From the NCBI RefSeq assembly GCF_000337135.1, contig NZ_AOIN01000023.1, positions 71,750-116,223 of the forward strand: 44,474 nt of DNA, given 5' to 3'. Of the stretch, positions 8,331-16,857 are shown piece after piece; position 1 is the first letter of the stretch, and each line of letters starts with the position of its first letter. Both the position numbers and the translations under genes were made by a program. This DNA comes from Natrialba chahannaoensis JCM 10990. Lineage in GTDB: Archaea; Halobacteriota; Halobacteria; Halobacteriales; Natrialbaceae. The notes beneath the pieces were generated by a model. That model searched no databases. It was given only the letters and a program-made list of their open reading frames with translations, and had not been told where the DNA came from.

Positions 8331-9542
8331 GTGAGTCCTGCCTCCGAGCCTCTGCCAGAAACTGATAGCCGTCGTAGCTGGGGTGTTGCTCTCGCCGGCG
8401 CGATTGCGATGGTGTTTACGTTCGGCACGCCACTCTCTTATGGCATCTTCCAGCAGCCGTTCAGCGAGACGTTCGCCGTCTCTCCCGTCGCGCTCTCGGG
8501 TGTCTTCTCGATCATGCTGTTTACGTTCTTCATCGGCTCCGGGCTCGTCGGCATCTTCGCCGCACGGCTTCCCGTCCGCGGGGTGCTTCTCGCCTGCACA
8601 GCCGCGACGGCACTCCTTGCACCCTCTCTGTACGCCGTCGAGTCCTATCTCGGGCTCACCCTCGTGTTTGCGGGCCTCGGGCTCGCGCTCGGTACCGTCT
8701 TCGTCCTGGTCGCCTCCGTCGTCCCCCGCTGGTTCGACGAGCGCCGCGGCGCAGCCACCGGCCTGATCTTCGTCGGCAACGGACTCGGTCTGTTCGTGCT
8801 GCCGCCACTCTGGCAGTACGCACTCAGCACCGCTGGCGTTCGTGAGGGCTTTCTGGTCATCATGGCGGCGACGGCAGGGGCGTTCCTGCTCGCGACTCTC
8901 CTCTGTCGCCGTCCACCCTGGGCCACACAGTCGACGGACTCGAATAGCGCGCTGCTTTCGTGGCTCAGTGGAGTAGTCAAAACGCGCACCTTCCAGGTGC
9001 TTTTCGTGGGGATGTCGCTGGCGTTTGCCTGGTATCAGCTACTCGCGGCGTACGCGATCGATCTGTTCGCTGCGCGCGGCTTGACTGAGGCCAGTGCATC
9101 GGCATTGTTCGGCCTGATCGGAGGGGTAAGCATCATTTCGCGTATCGGTGGTGGCTACATCGCCGATATCGTCGGCTCTCGGCGGGCGTTTCTCGCGTCG
9201 CTTGGCTGTGCTGCAGTCGGCATTGCGTTGTTGCTCGCGCCGCAGTATGCGATACTCACCGTCGCCGTATTCATCATTGGGCTGGGGCTCGGTGGGTGTG
9301 CGACCCTGTACATTCCGCTGTTGATGGAGATTTACAATCCGGAGAAGGACACGGCGATTATCGGCATCTTCAACGTCGCTGGCGGAATCGGTGCACTCGC
9401 GATGCCGCCGCTTGGAACAGCAAGCGTTGCCTACACGGAGAGCTACACCGTTGCGATTCTATTGACGCTTGGCGTGACTATCGTGTCCTTCTGGGCAGTT
9501 GTCGTCGGGACGACGGGAGCCGTATCGACGCCGTCAGACTGA
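8331..9542 (+). CDS. MFS transporter, monocarboxylate-permease-like
   Basis: About 403 residues from the GTG at 8331 (MSPASEPLPETDSRRSW); an upstream TTG at 8283 is possible but less usual. Twelve transmembrane helices are visible. The opening helix GVALAGAIAMVFTFGTPLSYGIF, and LGTVFVLVASVVPRWFDERRGAATG after helix 4, are characteristic of the MCT/oxalate-formate-like MFS branch (RRG-A-TG). The second half contains IGGVSIISRIGGGYIADIVGSRRAF. Such proteins carry carboxylates or drugs by proton-coupled transport. The substrate is not deducible from context. It is convergent, 5 nt apart, with the next gene. Confidence 0.85.
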   Translation: MSPASEPLPETDSRRSWGVALAGAIAMVFTFGTPLSYGIFQQPFSETFAVSPVALSGVFSIMLFTFFIGSGLVGIFAARLPVRGVLLACTAATALLAPSLYAVESYLGLTLVFAGLGLALGTVFVLVASVVPRWFDERRGAATGLIFVGNGLGLFVLPPLWQYALSTAGVREGFLVIMAATAGAFLLATLLCRRPPWATQSTDSNSALLSWLSGVVKTRTFQVLFVGMSLAFAWYQLLAAYAIDLFAARGLTEASASALFGLIGGVSIISRIGGGYIADIVGSRRAFLASLGCAAVGIALLLAPQYAILTVAVFIIGLGLGGCATLYIPLLMEIYNPEKDTAIIGIFNVAGGIGALAMPPLGTASVAYTESYTVAILLTLGVTIVSFWAVVVGTTGAVSTPSD

Positions 9543-9547
9543 ACCGA

Positions 9548-9931
9548 CTATCCAGTCTGTGTCGTTCGGGCCGTCTGTGCGACGATACCGAGCAGTACGA
9601 GACAGAACACGATCATAAGCCCCTGCGAAACGGCTGCGATGGTGGACTCGACCGCACTGCCGGTAAGCAGTGCAAGGAGATCCGGAATACCCCGTGCAGA
9701 CCCAAAAATACCCGCAAGCGCGAGTGCTCCGATCCCGTACGTTGCGAGTCGTTCTCGGCCGACCGCATCACCAGCGATTCGGAGGCCGATAACGAGAACG
9801 CCGAAGAGTGCCGGGATCAGAGCGGTGATACTTTCAAAACCCGAGGCGATGTAAGCGCCGACACCGAGGATGAGCAAGCCAACGCCGACTGCGAGCGACC
9901 CAGTTCGTGCGAGCGAGGTGGATTCGTCCAT
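9548..9931 (-). CDS. Small four-helix membrane protein, unknown
   Basis: 127 residues from the ATG at 9931 (MDESTSLARTGSLAVG). Four hydrophobic segments are seen: GSLAVGVGLLILGVGAYIA, ALIPALFGVLVIGLRIAG, ATYGIGALALAGIFGSA and AVSQGLMIVFCLVLLGIVAQTAR. Proteins of this architecture are common and uncharacterised in haloarchaea; I do not recognise a named domain. An upstream in-frame extension to 10051 exists, but its residues are polar and unlike a signal, so it was not used. Confidence 0.7.
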   Translation of the reverse strand: MDESTSLARTGSLAVGVGLLILGVGAYIASGFESITALIPALFGVLVIGLRIAGDAVGRERLATYGIGALALAGIFGSARGIPDLLALLTGSAVESTIAAVSQGLMIVFCLVLLGIVAQTARTTQTG

Positions 9932-10313
9932 AGAGAAGAGTATGTCGTCGTTGGATAAGAAAGGAGGGAGTAGTCCCACGACGTGGGCCTTCCCACAACC
10001 TGTCGCAGACATCGTTTTATCAAAACCCATCTCGTGGCAGAAGTTAGACACCCTGTCGGAAGTGTGGTACTAATTAGTGGTAATTCCCAGTAATCGTAAG
10101 AGGGAGCGGGTTGAGATCTATCCAATAGAGCAACATAAGAAGCACAAATGCTGACAAAATATGTACTCAAGAGGAGTGTTGGCAGTCAGTCGTAAGAAAT
10201 ATCAGATGGTATGTCTCTACATGGAGGGAATACAATAGTCGATAATCATCATATATCATCATACCAAATCGATAGAAGAGCTTTTAGCTGTTCGGCCGAT
10301 CCCATGAGACAGG
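9932..10313. other. Gene-free divergent region upstream of the NSS transporter
   Basis: AT-rich and without a credible ORF. A short tandem of ATCATC and TATATCATCAT lies at about 10245-10262. A TATA-like CTTTTAG at 10281-10287 lies about 30 nt before the ATG of the NSS gene, fitting a leaderless transcript. Nothing else stands out. Confidence 0.45.
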
Positions 10314-11768
10314 ATGACACGAGAGACATGGGGGACCCGTCTCGGGTTTATTCTGGCCGCCGTTGGCAGCGCGGTCGGGCTCGGGAATATCTGGCGATTC
10401 CCCTGGATGACAGCGGAAAACGGCGGTAGCGCGTTCTTGCTGATGTACATTCTCATCGTTCTTGGCGTCGGAGTTCCGGGCCTGATGGCTGCGTTCGTCA
10501 TCGGCCGCCGATCGAACCGAAATCCAGTTGGAGCGTTCAAGACACTGAAGGGATCTCGTGCATGGACCGCACTCGGACTCCTCTGTGTTGTGACGGCGAT
10601 TGCACTGCTTTCGTTCTACAGCGTCGTCGGTGGGTGGATTCTTCGGTACTTCGTCGAGAGCTTCACCGGCGCGTACTTCGCCGATCCGGGCACACACTTC
10701 GAGACGATTAGCTACGGGCTCGAAGCGTTCGTCTATCAGTTAGTCGTCCTTGGGATCACCGCCGGCATCGTCATGGCCGGCGTCCGCCGCGGTATTGAGG
10801 CCGCAACGAAGTCCATGATGACCGGCATCGTGATCCTGCTCGTCGGGCTCACGATCTGGGCATCCCAGCAGCCAAACGCAGTCGCGGGCTATGCGTTCTT
10901 CCTGGACTTCGACGCCGAATACCTCTCGAACAACTTCTTCTCGGTCCTCGGCGCTGCCGCTGGTCAGGCACTGTTCACCCTCTCGATCGGCGGTGGAACA
11001 ATGATCACGTACGCATCCTACATCGATGACGACCGCTCGCTACCGTTCGACGCCTCCGCGATCGCTGGTCTCAACCTCGGTATCGGCATCCTCTCGGGAC
11101 TGCTCCTATTCCCACTTCTCTTCTCGTTCGCTGACGGGCCAACGGCTGGCGGTGCCGGCGCGCTGTTCGTCGGCATTGCCGGCGCATTCGCGCACCTTCC
11201 GGTCGGCTGGCTCTTCGGTGCCGTCTTCTTCTTTGTCGTGTTGCTCGCTGCGATCACAAGCCTGATCAGTATGCTCGAGATCCCCGTCTCGTTCCTCGTC
11301 GACGAGTTTAACGTCGACCGATCGGTCGCAACAGGCTCACTCCTTGGCGTCGTCATGGTTACCGGTGCGTTCAACGCCTTCAGCGCCGAGGTATTCACGC
11401 TCATTGCCGACCAAGTCGTTGATCTGCTGATGACGATCGGACTGACCGGCTTCATGTTCTACGTTGCGTGGGTCCTCGGCCCCGACGCTGTTACGGAGTT
11501 CCGAAACGGTGCCGGAACGATTGCGCACTCAATCGCGGTTCCGTGGCGATACGCCCTCGGAACGATCTTCCCGACATTTCTGCTGTTTACGTTCTACAGC
11601 GACAGTTTCCGACTACTCGGCTACAGCCCCGGTACCGAAGCACTCGTTGCACTCACACTCGTCACTGCCGTCTCGTTCGTCGGCCTCATCCGCTGGTCCG
11701 AAGGCGATGAGTCACGACGAGCAATGATCGAGAACGAGACCGAAACAGAAGCTGAGTCCGCCGACTAG
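10314..11768 (+). CDS. NSS family sodium-dependent transporter (SNF)
   Basis: A 484-residue LeuT-fold protein. The opening ETWGTRLGFILAAVGSAVGL followed by GNIWRFPWM is the diagnostic first helix of neurotransmitter:sodium symporters, with the unwound Gly-rich segment that coordinates Na+ and substrate. About eleven to twelve helices follow, including GGGTMITYASYI in TM6 and a region near SLISMLEIPVSF in TM8. The C-terminal tail is acidic. Members import amino acids or related amines with Na+, which suits a high-salt environment. Start ATG 10314. It is isolated, so the substrate stays open. Confidence 0.92.
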   Translation: MTRETWGTRLGFILAAVGSAVGLGNIWRFPWMTAENGGSAFLLMYILIVLGVGVPGLMAAFVIGRRSNRNPVGAFKTLKGSRAWTALGLLCVVTAIALLSFYSVVGGWILRYFVESFTGAYFADPGTHFETISYGLEAFVYQLVVLGITAGIVMAGVRRGIEAATKSMMTGIVILLVGLTIWASQQPNAVAGYAFFLDFDAEYLSNNFFSVLGAAAGQALFTLSIGGGTMITYASYIDDDRSLPFDASAIAGLNLGIGILSGLLLFPLLFSFADGPTAGGAGALFVGIAGAFAHLPVGWLFGAVFFFVVLLAAITSLISMLEIPVSFLVDEFNVDRSVATGSLLGVVMVTGAFNAFSAEVFTLIADQVVDLLMTIGLTGFMFYVAWVLGPDAVTEFRNGAGTIAHSIAVPWRYALGTIFPTFLLFTFYSDSFRLLGYSPGTEALVALTLVTAVSFVGLIRWSEGDESRRAMIENETETEAESAD

Positions 11769-12349
11769 ATCGAACACGAGTGGAAACACCAGTACAGTCC
11801 TGTACAGGCTAGTTCTCGAAATACGTCTTCTGTGAATAGTCGCTCGTATGAGGGTGTTTAGACGAAGTATTGCTATTCATTACCACGGTACTATTAAGTA
11901 GATGATTGATGACTAATTTTCATATGGTACCTGCCAGCACACCGGAGGAATGTGGCACCAGTGACCAGTTTTGGCGAGTCGGTGCGGACTGGATGACACG
12001 GTTCCTCTGGACAGGTTGGACACGACGAGCGGCGCTGGCGGGGTGTTCGATTTCACGTTCGATGCGGCAAACGCAGTCAGCGCGGTCAGGGAAACCACTG
12101 CGAATGATGCGGTTATTGCAGCCACTGCAGTCTCTGCACGGCAGTTCACACTCACCACTGCGACACCAGCCGGACGCGATGTCGCAGGGAGCAACCGATG
12201 ACACCGCCGACCGATAACGGCGGTTCACACAGAGACGGATCAATCGCTGACGTTCTCGACCTCAGTTGTGGTCGGGGGCACACCGGTAGCAACAGCAACG
12301 CAACAGCAACGGCCACGCGGTGCAGCTGCGGTACGCGAGATGCCCGACA
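11769..12349. other. Intergenic region before the first E1 operon, no confident gene
   Basis: The first 150 nt are AT-rich and contain a short hairpin, GTACAG-TC-CTGTAC (11792-11805), that may end the NSS transcript. From about 11935 the DNA becomes GC-rich and several short frames overlap on both strands. None has a domain, signal peptide or convincing start. The final stretch carries CAACAG/CAACGC repeats (12286-12310) and would hold the promoter of the E1 alpha gene. Confidence 0.45.
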
Positions 12350-13498
12350 ATGAGCACGCAAAACGAAGCGGACCACCATCCAGATGGTGCAACGGTACAC
12401 GGCACGACTGACCCGATCCAGATCCTGGACGCGGACGGAACCGTGCTGTCGAACGCGGAGGTGCCGGACCTCTCGGACGACGACCTGGTCTCGATGTACG
12501 AAGACATTAAGCTCGCCCGACAATTCGATCAGCGAGCGATCAGCCTCCAGCGACAGGGACGGATCGCGACATACGCCCCGATGACGGGACAGGAGGGAGC
12601 ACAGGTCGCGACCGGCTACGCGCTCGACCGGCAGGACTGGCTGCTCCCAACATATCGAGAGCACGCCGCAAAGTACGTCCACGGAATGAAACTCAGCGCG
12701 CTGTTGAAACCTCTCTGTGGCCTTCGAGAGGGGTACGCGATTCCCGACGGCGTCACCGTCATGCCGGAATACATTCCGATCGCGACGCAGATCCCCCAGG
12801 CGACAGGCATGGCCTGGGGCGAACAACTCCAGGGACAAACGGACACCGCCGTCCTCTGTCACTTCGGCGACGGGGCGACCTCCGAAGGAGACTTCCACGA
12901 GGGACTGAACTTCGCCGGCGTCTTCGACGTCCCCGCTGTCTTCGTCTGCAACAACAACCAGTGGGCGATTTCGGTCCCTCGCGAACACCAGACTGCCAGT
13001 GAAACCATCGCCCAGAAGGGCGCGGCGTACGGGATAGAGGGAGTCCGAGTCGACGGGCTCGACCCACTCGCCGTCTACGCAGTGACGCATGCGGCCCTCC
13101 AGAAGGCGAAGAACCCGGCCGACGGCGAACGACGACCGACGCTCATCGAGGCCGTCCAGTACCGCTACGGCGCACACACGACCGCCGACGACCCCTCGAC
13201 GTACCGCGAGGAGGACGAAGCCGAGGACTGGCGCGAGAAAGACCCACTCGACCGTATGCGAAATTTCCTCACCAACGAAGGACTGCTCGACGACGACCTC
13301 GAAGCCGAGATTGACGACCGGATCGAAGCGCAACTCACCGACGCAATCGAGTCCGTCGAGGGGGCGACAACGCATCCCACGACGATGTTCGACCACGTCT
13401 ACGACGAACTCCCCGACCGCCTTCGTGAACAGCAGGACGAACTCGAATCCCTTCGCAAGAAGTACGGTGACGACGCGTTCCACGAGGTGTTAGAATGA
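12350..13498 (+). CDS. 2-oxoacid dehydrogenase E1 component, alpha subunit (copy 1)
   Basis: 382 residues from the ATG at 12350. It matches the E1 alpha ThDP-binding fold: RQFDQRAISLQRQGRI, APMTGQEGAQVATGYAL, then the ThDP/Mg motif GDGATSEGD (173-181) closing with NNN at 201-203 followed by QWAISVP. The phosphorylation-loop region RYGAHTTADDPS is conserved. With its beta partner it decarboxylates a 2-oxoacid (pyruvate or branched-chain) and passes the acyl group to lipoyl-E2. The beta gene overlaps by 4 nt (ATGA), so translation is coupled. No E2 or E3 gene follows. Spacing and the absence of lipoyl genes suggest the substrate differs from that of the main pyruvate complex, but this is inference. 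Confidence 0.93.
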   Translation: MSTQNEADHHPDGATVHGTTDPIQILDADGTVLSNAEVPDLSDDDLVSMYEDIKLARQFDQRAISLQRQGRIATYAPMTGQEGAQVATGYALDRQDWLLPTYREHAAKYVHGMKLSALLKPLCGLREGYAIPDGVTVMPEYIPIATQIPQATGMAWGEQLQGQTDTAVLCHFGDGATSEGDFHEGLNFAGVFDVPAVFVCNNNQWAISVPREHQTASETIAQKGAAYGIEGVRVDGLDPLAVYAVTHAALQKAKNPADGERRPTLIEAVQYRYGAHTTADDPSTYREEDEAEDWREKDPLDRMRNFLTNEGLLDDDLEAEIDDRIEAQLTDAIESVEGATTHPTTMFDHVYDELPDRLREQQDELESLRKKYGDDAFHEVLE

Positions 13499-14577
13499 GT
13501 TCGACTGGTTCGGACGAGGCGGCGACGCCTGAGGAGGAGTCAAGGGAAGGTGTGTCACAGGTCGAGACCGAGACCGAGACCGCAACCGCAACCACGACCG
13601 AGACCATGAACCTCGTCGAAGCCGTCCGCAACGCCCTCCACACTGAGATGGCCCGCGACGAACACGTCGTCGTCCTCGGCGAAGATGTCGCCGAAAACGG
13701 CGGCGTCTTCCGCGCAACTGAGGGGTTACTCGAGTCCTTCGGCGACGAGCGCGTCGTGGACACGCCGCTTGCGGAGTCAGGAATTGTCGGCACGGCGATC
13801 GGGCTCGCTATGACGGACATGCGACCGGTTGCGGAGATGCAGTTCATGGGGTTTGCCTACCCGGCGTTCGACCAACTCGTCAGTCACGCAGCACGGATGC
13901 GAAGCCGGAGTCACGGCCAGTACACGGTCCCAATGGTGGTGCGCGCGCCCTACGGCGGCGGCATCCGAGCACCGGAGCACCACTCTGAATCCAAAGAAGC
14001 GTTCTTCGTCCATGAACCGGGACTGAAGGTCGTCGTACCAAGTACGCCCGCCGACGCGAAGGGGTTGCTCATCGCGTCGATCCGCGATCCGGACCCCGTC
14101 GTCTTCCTTGAACCGAAGCTGGTCTATCGTGCCTTCCGTGAGGACGTGCCGACGAATGCGTACGAGACGCCACTCGGCAAGGCAGCCGTCAAACGAGAGG
14201 GTTCAGACGTAACGGTCTACACCTGGGGTGCGATGGTTCATCCGACGCTCATCGCCGCGGATAACGTCGCTGACGAGGATGGTATCGATGTCGAAGTCGT
14301 TGACCTGCGGACGCTCTCCCCGCTCGACGTGGAGACCGTCGTTGACTCGTTCGAGAAGACCGGTCGCGCCGTCGTCGTCCACGAAGCGCCGAAGACGGCC
14401 GGACTGGGTGCAGAAATCGCAGCGACGATTCAGGAGGAAGCCCTCTTGCATCAGGAGGCACCGATCACCCGCGTCGCCGGCTACGATGTGCCGATGCCGC
14501 TGCACGAACTCGAGGACTATTACCTGCCACAGGCGCTCCGGATCCAGGAAGGCATTCGCGAGACAGTTTCATTTTAA
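13495..14577 (+). CDS. 2-oxoacid dehydrogenase E1 component, beta subunit (copy 1)
   Basis: 360 residues. Residues 1-37 form an extra low-complexity lead (TETETETATATTTET) encoded by a short repetitive stretch. The beta fold starts at MNLVEAVRNALHTEMARDEH, the usual family start, and continues with VVVLGEDVAENGGVFRATEGL, the ThDP-pyrimidine pocket. Later come RAPYGGGIRAPEHHSE and the C-terminal transketolase-C domain (VEVVDLRTLSPLD, GRAVVVHEAPKTAG). It forms an alpha2beta2 heterotetramer with the product of the overlapping upstream gene. The ATG at 13606 would give a protein of ordinary length, so the exact start is uncertain, although coupling favours 13495. Confidence 0.92.
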   Translation: MSSTGSDEAATPEEESREGVSQVETETETATATTTETMNLVEAVRNALHTEMARDEHVVVLGEDVAENGGVFRATEGLLESFGDERVVDTPLAESGIVGTAIGLAMTDMRPVAEMQFMGFAYPAFDQLVSHAARMRSRSHGQYTVPMVVRAPYGGGIRAPEHHSESKEAFFVHEPGLKVVVPSTPADAKGLLIASIRDPDPVVFLEPKLVYRAFREDVPTNAYETPLGKAAVKREGSDVTVYTWGAMVHPTLIAADNVADEDGIDVEVVDLRTLSPLDVETVVDSFEKTGRAVVVHEAPKTAGLGAEIAATIQEEALLHQEAPITRVAGYDVPMPLHELEDYYLPQALRIQEGIRETVSF

Positions 14578-14733
14578 AGCGCATTGGCACCACGAAATCG
14601 GTCAAAGGCCCGCTGGTTGGGTTCAGAAGCTTTCTGAGGATTTCGTTACGAGTATCGGAGTCGTTTCAGAGTGAATTTACCCGCTGATTAGTCAGTACAC
14701 AAAAGCTATGGGTCGTAGCTGTGAAGCCGATAT

Positions 14734-15123
14734 ATGGTTTCCCGCGATACAATTGTTCACATCGCCTCCGTTACGATCGGCCTCTTCGTCCTGGCACTGG
14801 TCGAATACACCGGTATCGGTCCCGAAACAGGACCAGCGCCAGTCGCAGTATTCCTCCTCTTTTATGGACTCGTCCTCGGCGGGGCACACTTCTACCTCGC
14901 ACTTCGGGGAGACGACGGGATGATCCCTGTTGAGTCGCGGTGGCGATACGTCGCAACGCTCGTTGTCCTCCTCGCCGCCGGAGCGGCGATCTTCTATGGA
15001 GGCGGTCGCGCTATCGCAACGATCCCACTCGACTCCCTAGGCTACATCGTGCTTGTCGTCACGTTGGTCGCCTACCTGCTCACCGAATCTATGTCGGGGT
15101 ACCGCGCCTCACGACAGGGATAA
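14734..15123 (+). CDS. Four-helix membrane protein, unknown
   Basis: 129 residues beginning MVSRDTIVHIASVTIGLFVL. Four evenly spaced hydrophobic helices are visible (about 8-24, 35-57, 69-90 and 100-119) joined by short loops, one of them acidic (RGDDGMIPVES). I know of no domain name for it. It starts at ATG 14734 and stands 156 nt after the E1 beta gene on the same strand. It is convergent with the flavin-oxidoreductase gene. Confidence 0.7.
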   Translation: MVSRDTIVHIASVTIGLFVLALVEYTGIGPETGPAPVAVFLLFYGLVLGGAHFYLALRGDDGMIPVESRWRYVATLVVLLAAGAAIFYGGGRAIATIPLDSLGYIVLVVTLVAYLLTESMSGYRASRQG

Positions 15124-15161
15124 TCAGCTGCATCTCCAGTTCCAGCCCATGTTGGTCGTGC

Positions 15162-16169
15162 CTACCGGAGCCGCGGCGCGACTTCCTCGCCGAGCCGGTG
15201 GACACACTCGACCATGTCGTCTGTTCCGACACCCGGGTGCGCCGTCCGGAAGATGAAATGGATGTCGTCGCCGAGCGCGTCACGGTAGGACTCGAGTTCC
15301 TCGGTCACCTGTTCGGGGGTGCCGAAGATGGCCTGCTCTTTCAGTTCCTGTTTTCGCTCGTCGTCGAGTTCCTCGACGGCTTCTCCCGAGAAAATTTCCT
15401 CGTACCGACGCTGGATGTAGAAGTAGCCATCGCGCATGGTCTCCCAGGCCCCTTCGCGGGAGTCGCCGACCCAGCCGTGCTGGAGGACGTAGATCGTGAA
15501 CTCGCCGTCGATGCCTTCTTCCTCGCGAACTCGGCGGATATCCTCGACACGCTTTCGCACGCCCTCGACGGACAGCGAGGAGGGCGCACACCAGCCCTCC
15601 GCAGTGCGAGCGGCGCGCCGCACGGCCGGCTTGGCCGCCCCGCCGAGCATGATCGGGACAGATTCGCCGGTCGGCTTCGGCGTAATCGAGACGTCGGCTG
15701 GGATGTCGTGGAACTGGGACTCGTACTCGAGTTCCCCCTCGCTCCAGGCTCCGTCGAGAAACGAAACGAGGTCGGCGAGGCGCTCCGCGCGCTCTTCTCG
15801 AGGGACGCCGAAGACATCGAACTCGTTAGGGTTCGAGCCGATTGCGAGGCCGAGCGTGAGTCGGCCGTCGGAGAGCAGGTCGACCGTTGCGGCGTCCTCT
15901 GCGAGGTGGATCGGGTCGTACAGCGGCCCGAGTGCGACACAGCTACCGATTTCGATTTCCTCGGTGTCGGCGGCCATCGCGCCGAGTGTCGGCATCGTTC
16001 CGGAGAGGTAGCCGTCCTCGGCGAAGTGGTGTTCGGAGACCCACGCGCTGTCGAGTCCGGCGGCTTCGGCTTCGCGTGTGACCGTCCGGAGTTCGTCGTA
16101 CAGCGCGGCCATCTCGCGGTCGTCGTCCGGTCGCCGCTGGCCGGTGAAGAGGCCGGTACCGAGTTTCAT
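15162..16169 (-). CDS. LLM-class flavin-dependent oxidoreductase
   Basis: 335 residues, starting MKLGTGLFTGQRRPDDD. It is a luciferase-like TIM barrel: AAGLDSAWVSEHHFAEDGYL (the EHHF signature of bacterial luciferase-like monooxygenases), LLSDGRLTLGLAIGSNPNEF, PIMLGGAAKPAVRRAARTAEGW, and a C-terminal GTPEQVTEELESY. Such proteins use FMN or F420 to hydroxylate, oxidise or reduce small molecules; haloarchaea have F420, so either cofactor is possible. No neighbour narrows the substrate. It is convergent with the upstream membrane gene. Confidence 0.9.
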   Translation of the reverse strand: MKLGTGLFTGQRRPDDDREMAALYDELRTVTREAEAAGLDSAWVSEHHFAEDGYLSGTMPTLGAMAADTEEIEIGSCVALGPLYDPIHLAEDAATVDLLSDGRLTLGLAIGSNPNEFDVFGVPREERAERLADLVSFLDGAWSEGELEYESQFHDIPADVSITPKPTGESVPIMLGGAAKPAVRRAARTAEGWCAPSSLSVEGVRKRVEDIRRVREEEGIDGEFTIYVLQHGWVGDSREGAWETMRDGYFYIQRRYEEIFSGEAVEELDDERKQELKEQAIFGTPEQVTEELESYRDALGDDIHFIFRTAHPGVGTDDMVECVHRLGEEVAPRLR

Positions 16170-16345
16170 ACGCCAACGTGTACGCGAACTAACTTAACCG
16201 TTGATGCGAACTGCAACGATGTGATCCGTGTCGCCGGGAGTTGGTTGCACGCAACGCGAGAGAGAGGACCCCGTCAAGTGAGCTTTCCGCGGGTCAAAAC
16301 AACGGTTGGGAACGTCGGAAGTCGGAAATGTCAGAGGGGGTAGGG

Positions 16346-16777
16346 TTACTGGACGTCGATTTCGCCGCGCATCGTCTCTTCGTGCGGCCGGCACACGTAC
16401 TCGGCCATCTCGTCAGTTACCTCGTCGATCTCGAGCGTTTCGGTTTCTCCTTCCTCCGAGTTCGTGTCGGTTTCGTACTCGTCGACGACCTCGTCGTCTT
16501 CGTCGACGATTTCGATATTGTGTTCGGCCCCGTCCATGTTTTCGAAGGTAATCTCGTAGCTATCACCCTCGGTGAGAATCAAGGTTGGATTCTCGTCGTC
16601 GGCGATCTCCTCGGGTTCGACGCCGACCCAGCCTTCGGTCAGTCCGTCGAACATGATCTCCGTCTCTGCTTCGATTGGGTCATCGTCCTGTGCGCTCACA
16701 CTGGTTCCAAGGAACCCAATAGCGAGCGTTCCACCGGTCAGTTGCAAAACTCTCCGCCGTGTACTCTCTCGGATCAT
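16346..16777 (-). CDS. Exported blue-copper (cupredoxin) protein
   Basis: 143 residues from the ATG at 16777. The N-terminus RESTRRRVLQLTGGTLAIGF ending in SVSAQ looks like a Tat-type signal. The mature part is a plastocyanin-like beta barrel with all type 1 copper ligands visible: H86 in AEHNIEI, then C129, H132 and M136 in YVCRPHEETM. Halocyanin-type proteins carry electrons outside the membrane. This one is very acidic, fitting a high-salt periphery. It has no lipobox cysteine, so it is probably soluble or held otherwise. It could donate electrons to an exported oxidoreductase, but no partner is adjacent. Confidence 0.85.
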   Translation of the reverse strand: MIRESTRRRVLQLTGGTLAIGFLGTSVSAQDDDPIEAETEIMFDGLTEGWVGVEPEEIADDENPTLILTEGDSYEITFENMDGAEHNIEIVDEDDEVVDEYETDTNSEEGETETLEIDEVTDEMAEYVCRPHEETMRGEIDVQ

Positions 16778-16857
16778 CACCGTTCTCTGGCCATCCGTAA
16801 GTACTTAAATAATTCATCAGAGCTACTGTACTGACCAAACTCCTTGAAATGCACCGA

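Noticed and set aside
11906..12217. Short overlapping frames before the first E1 alpha gene
   Set aside because: No frame on either strand shows a domain, signal or consistent codon bias; left as intergenic.
12371..12386. Palindrome CACCATCCAGATGGTG resembling the shared operator
   Set aside because: It lies inside the E1 alpha coding frame (encoding DHHPDGA), matches the operator only partly, and has no TATA box beside it.
12152..13483. Long minus-strand frame of 443 codons opposite the first E1 alpha gene
   Set aside because: Composition is Val/Arg-rich with no domain and mirrors a strongly conserved E1 alpha gene; such antisense frames are expected in high-GC DNA.
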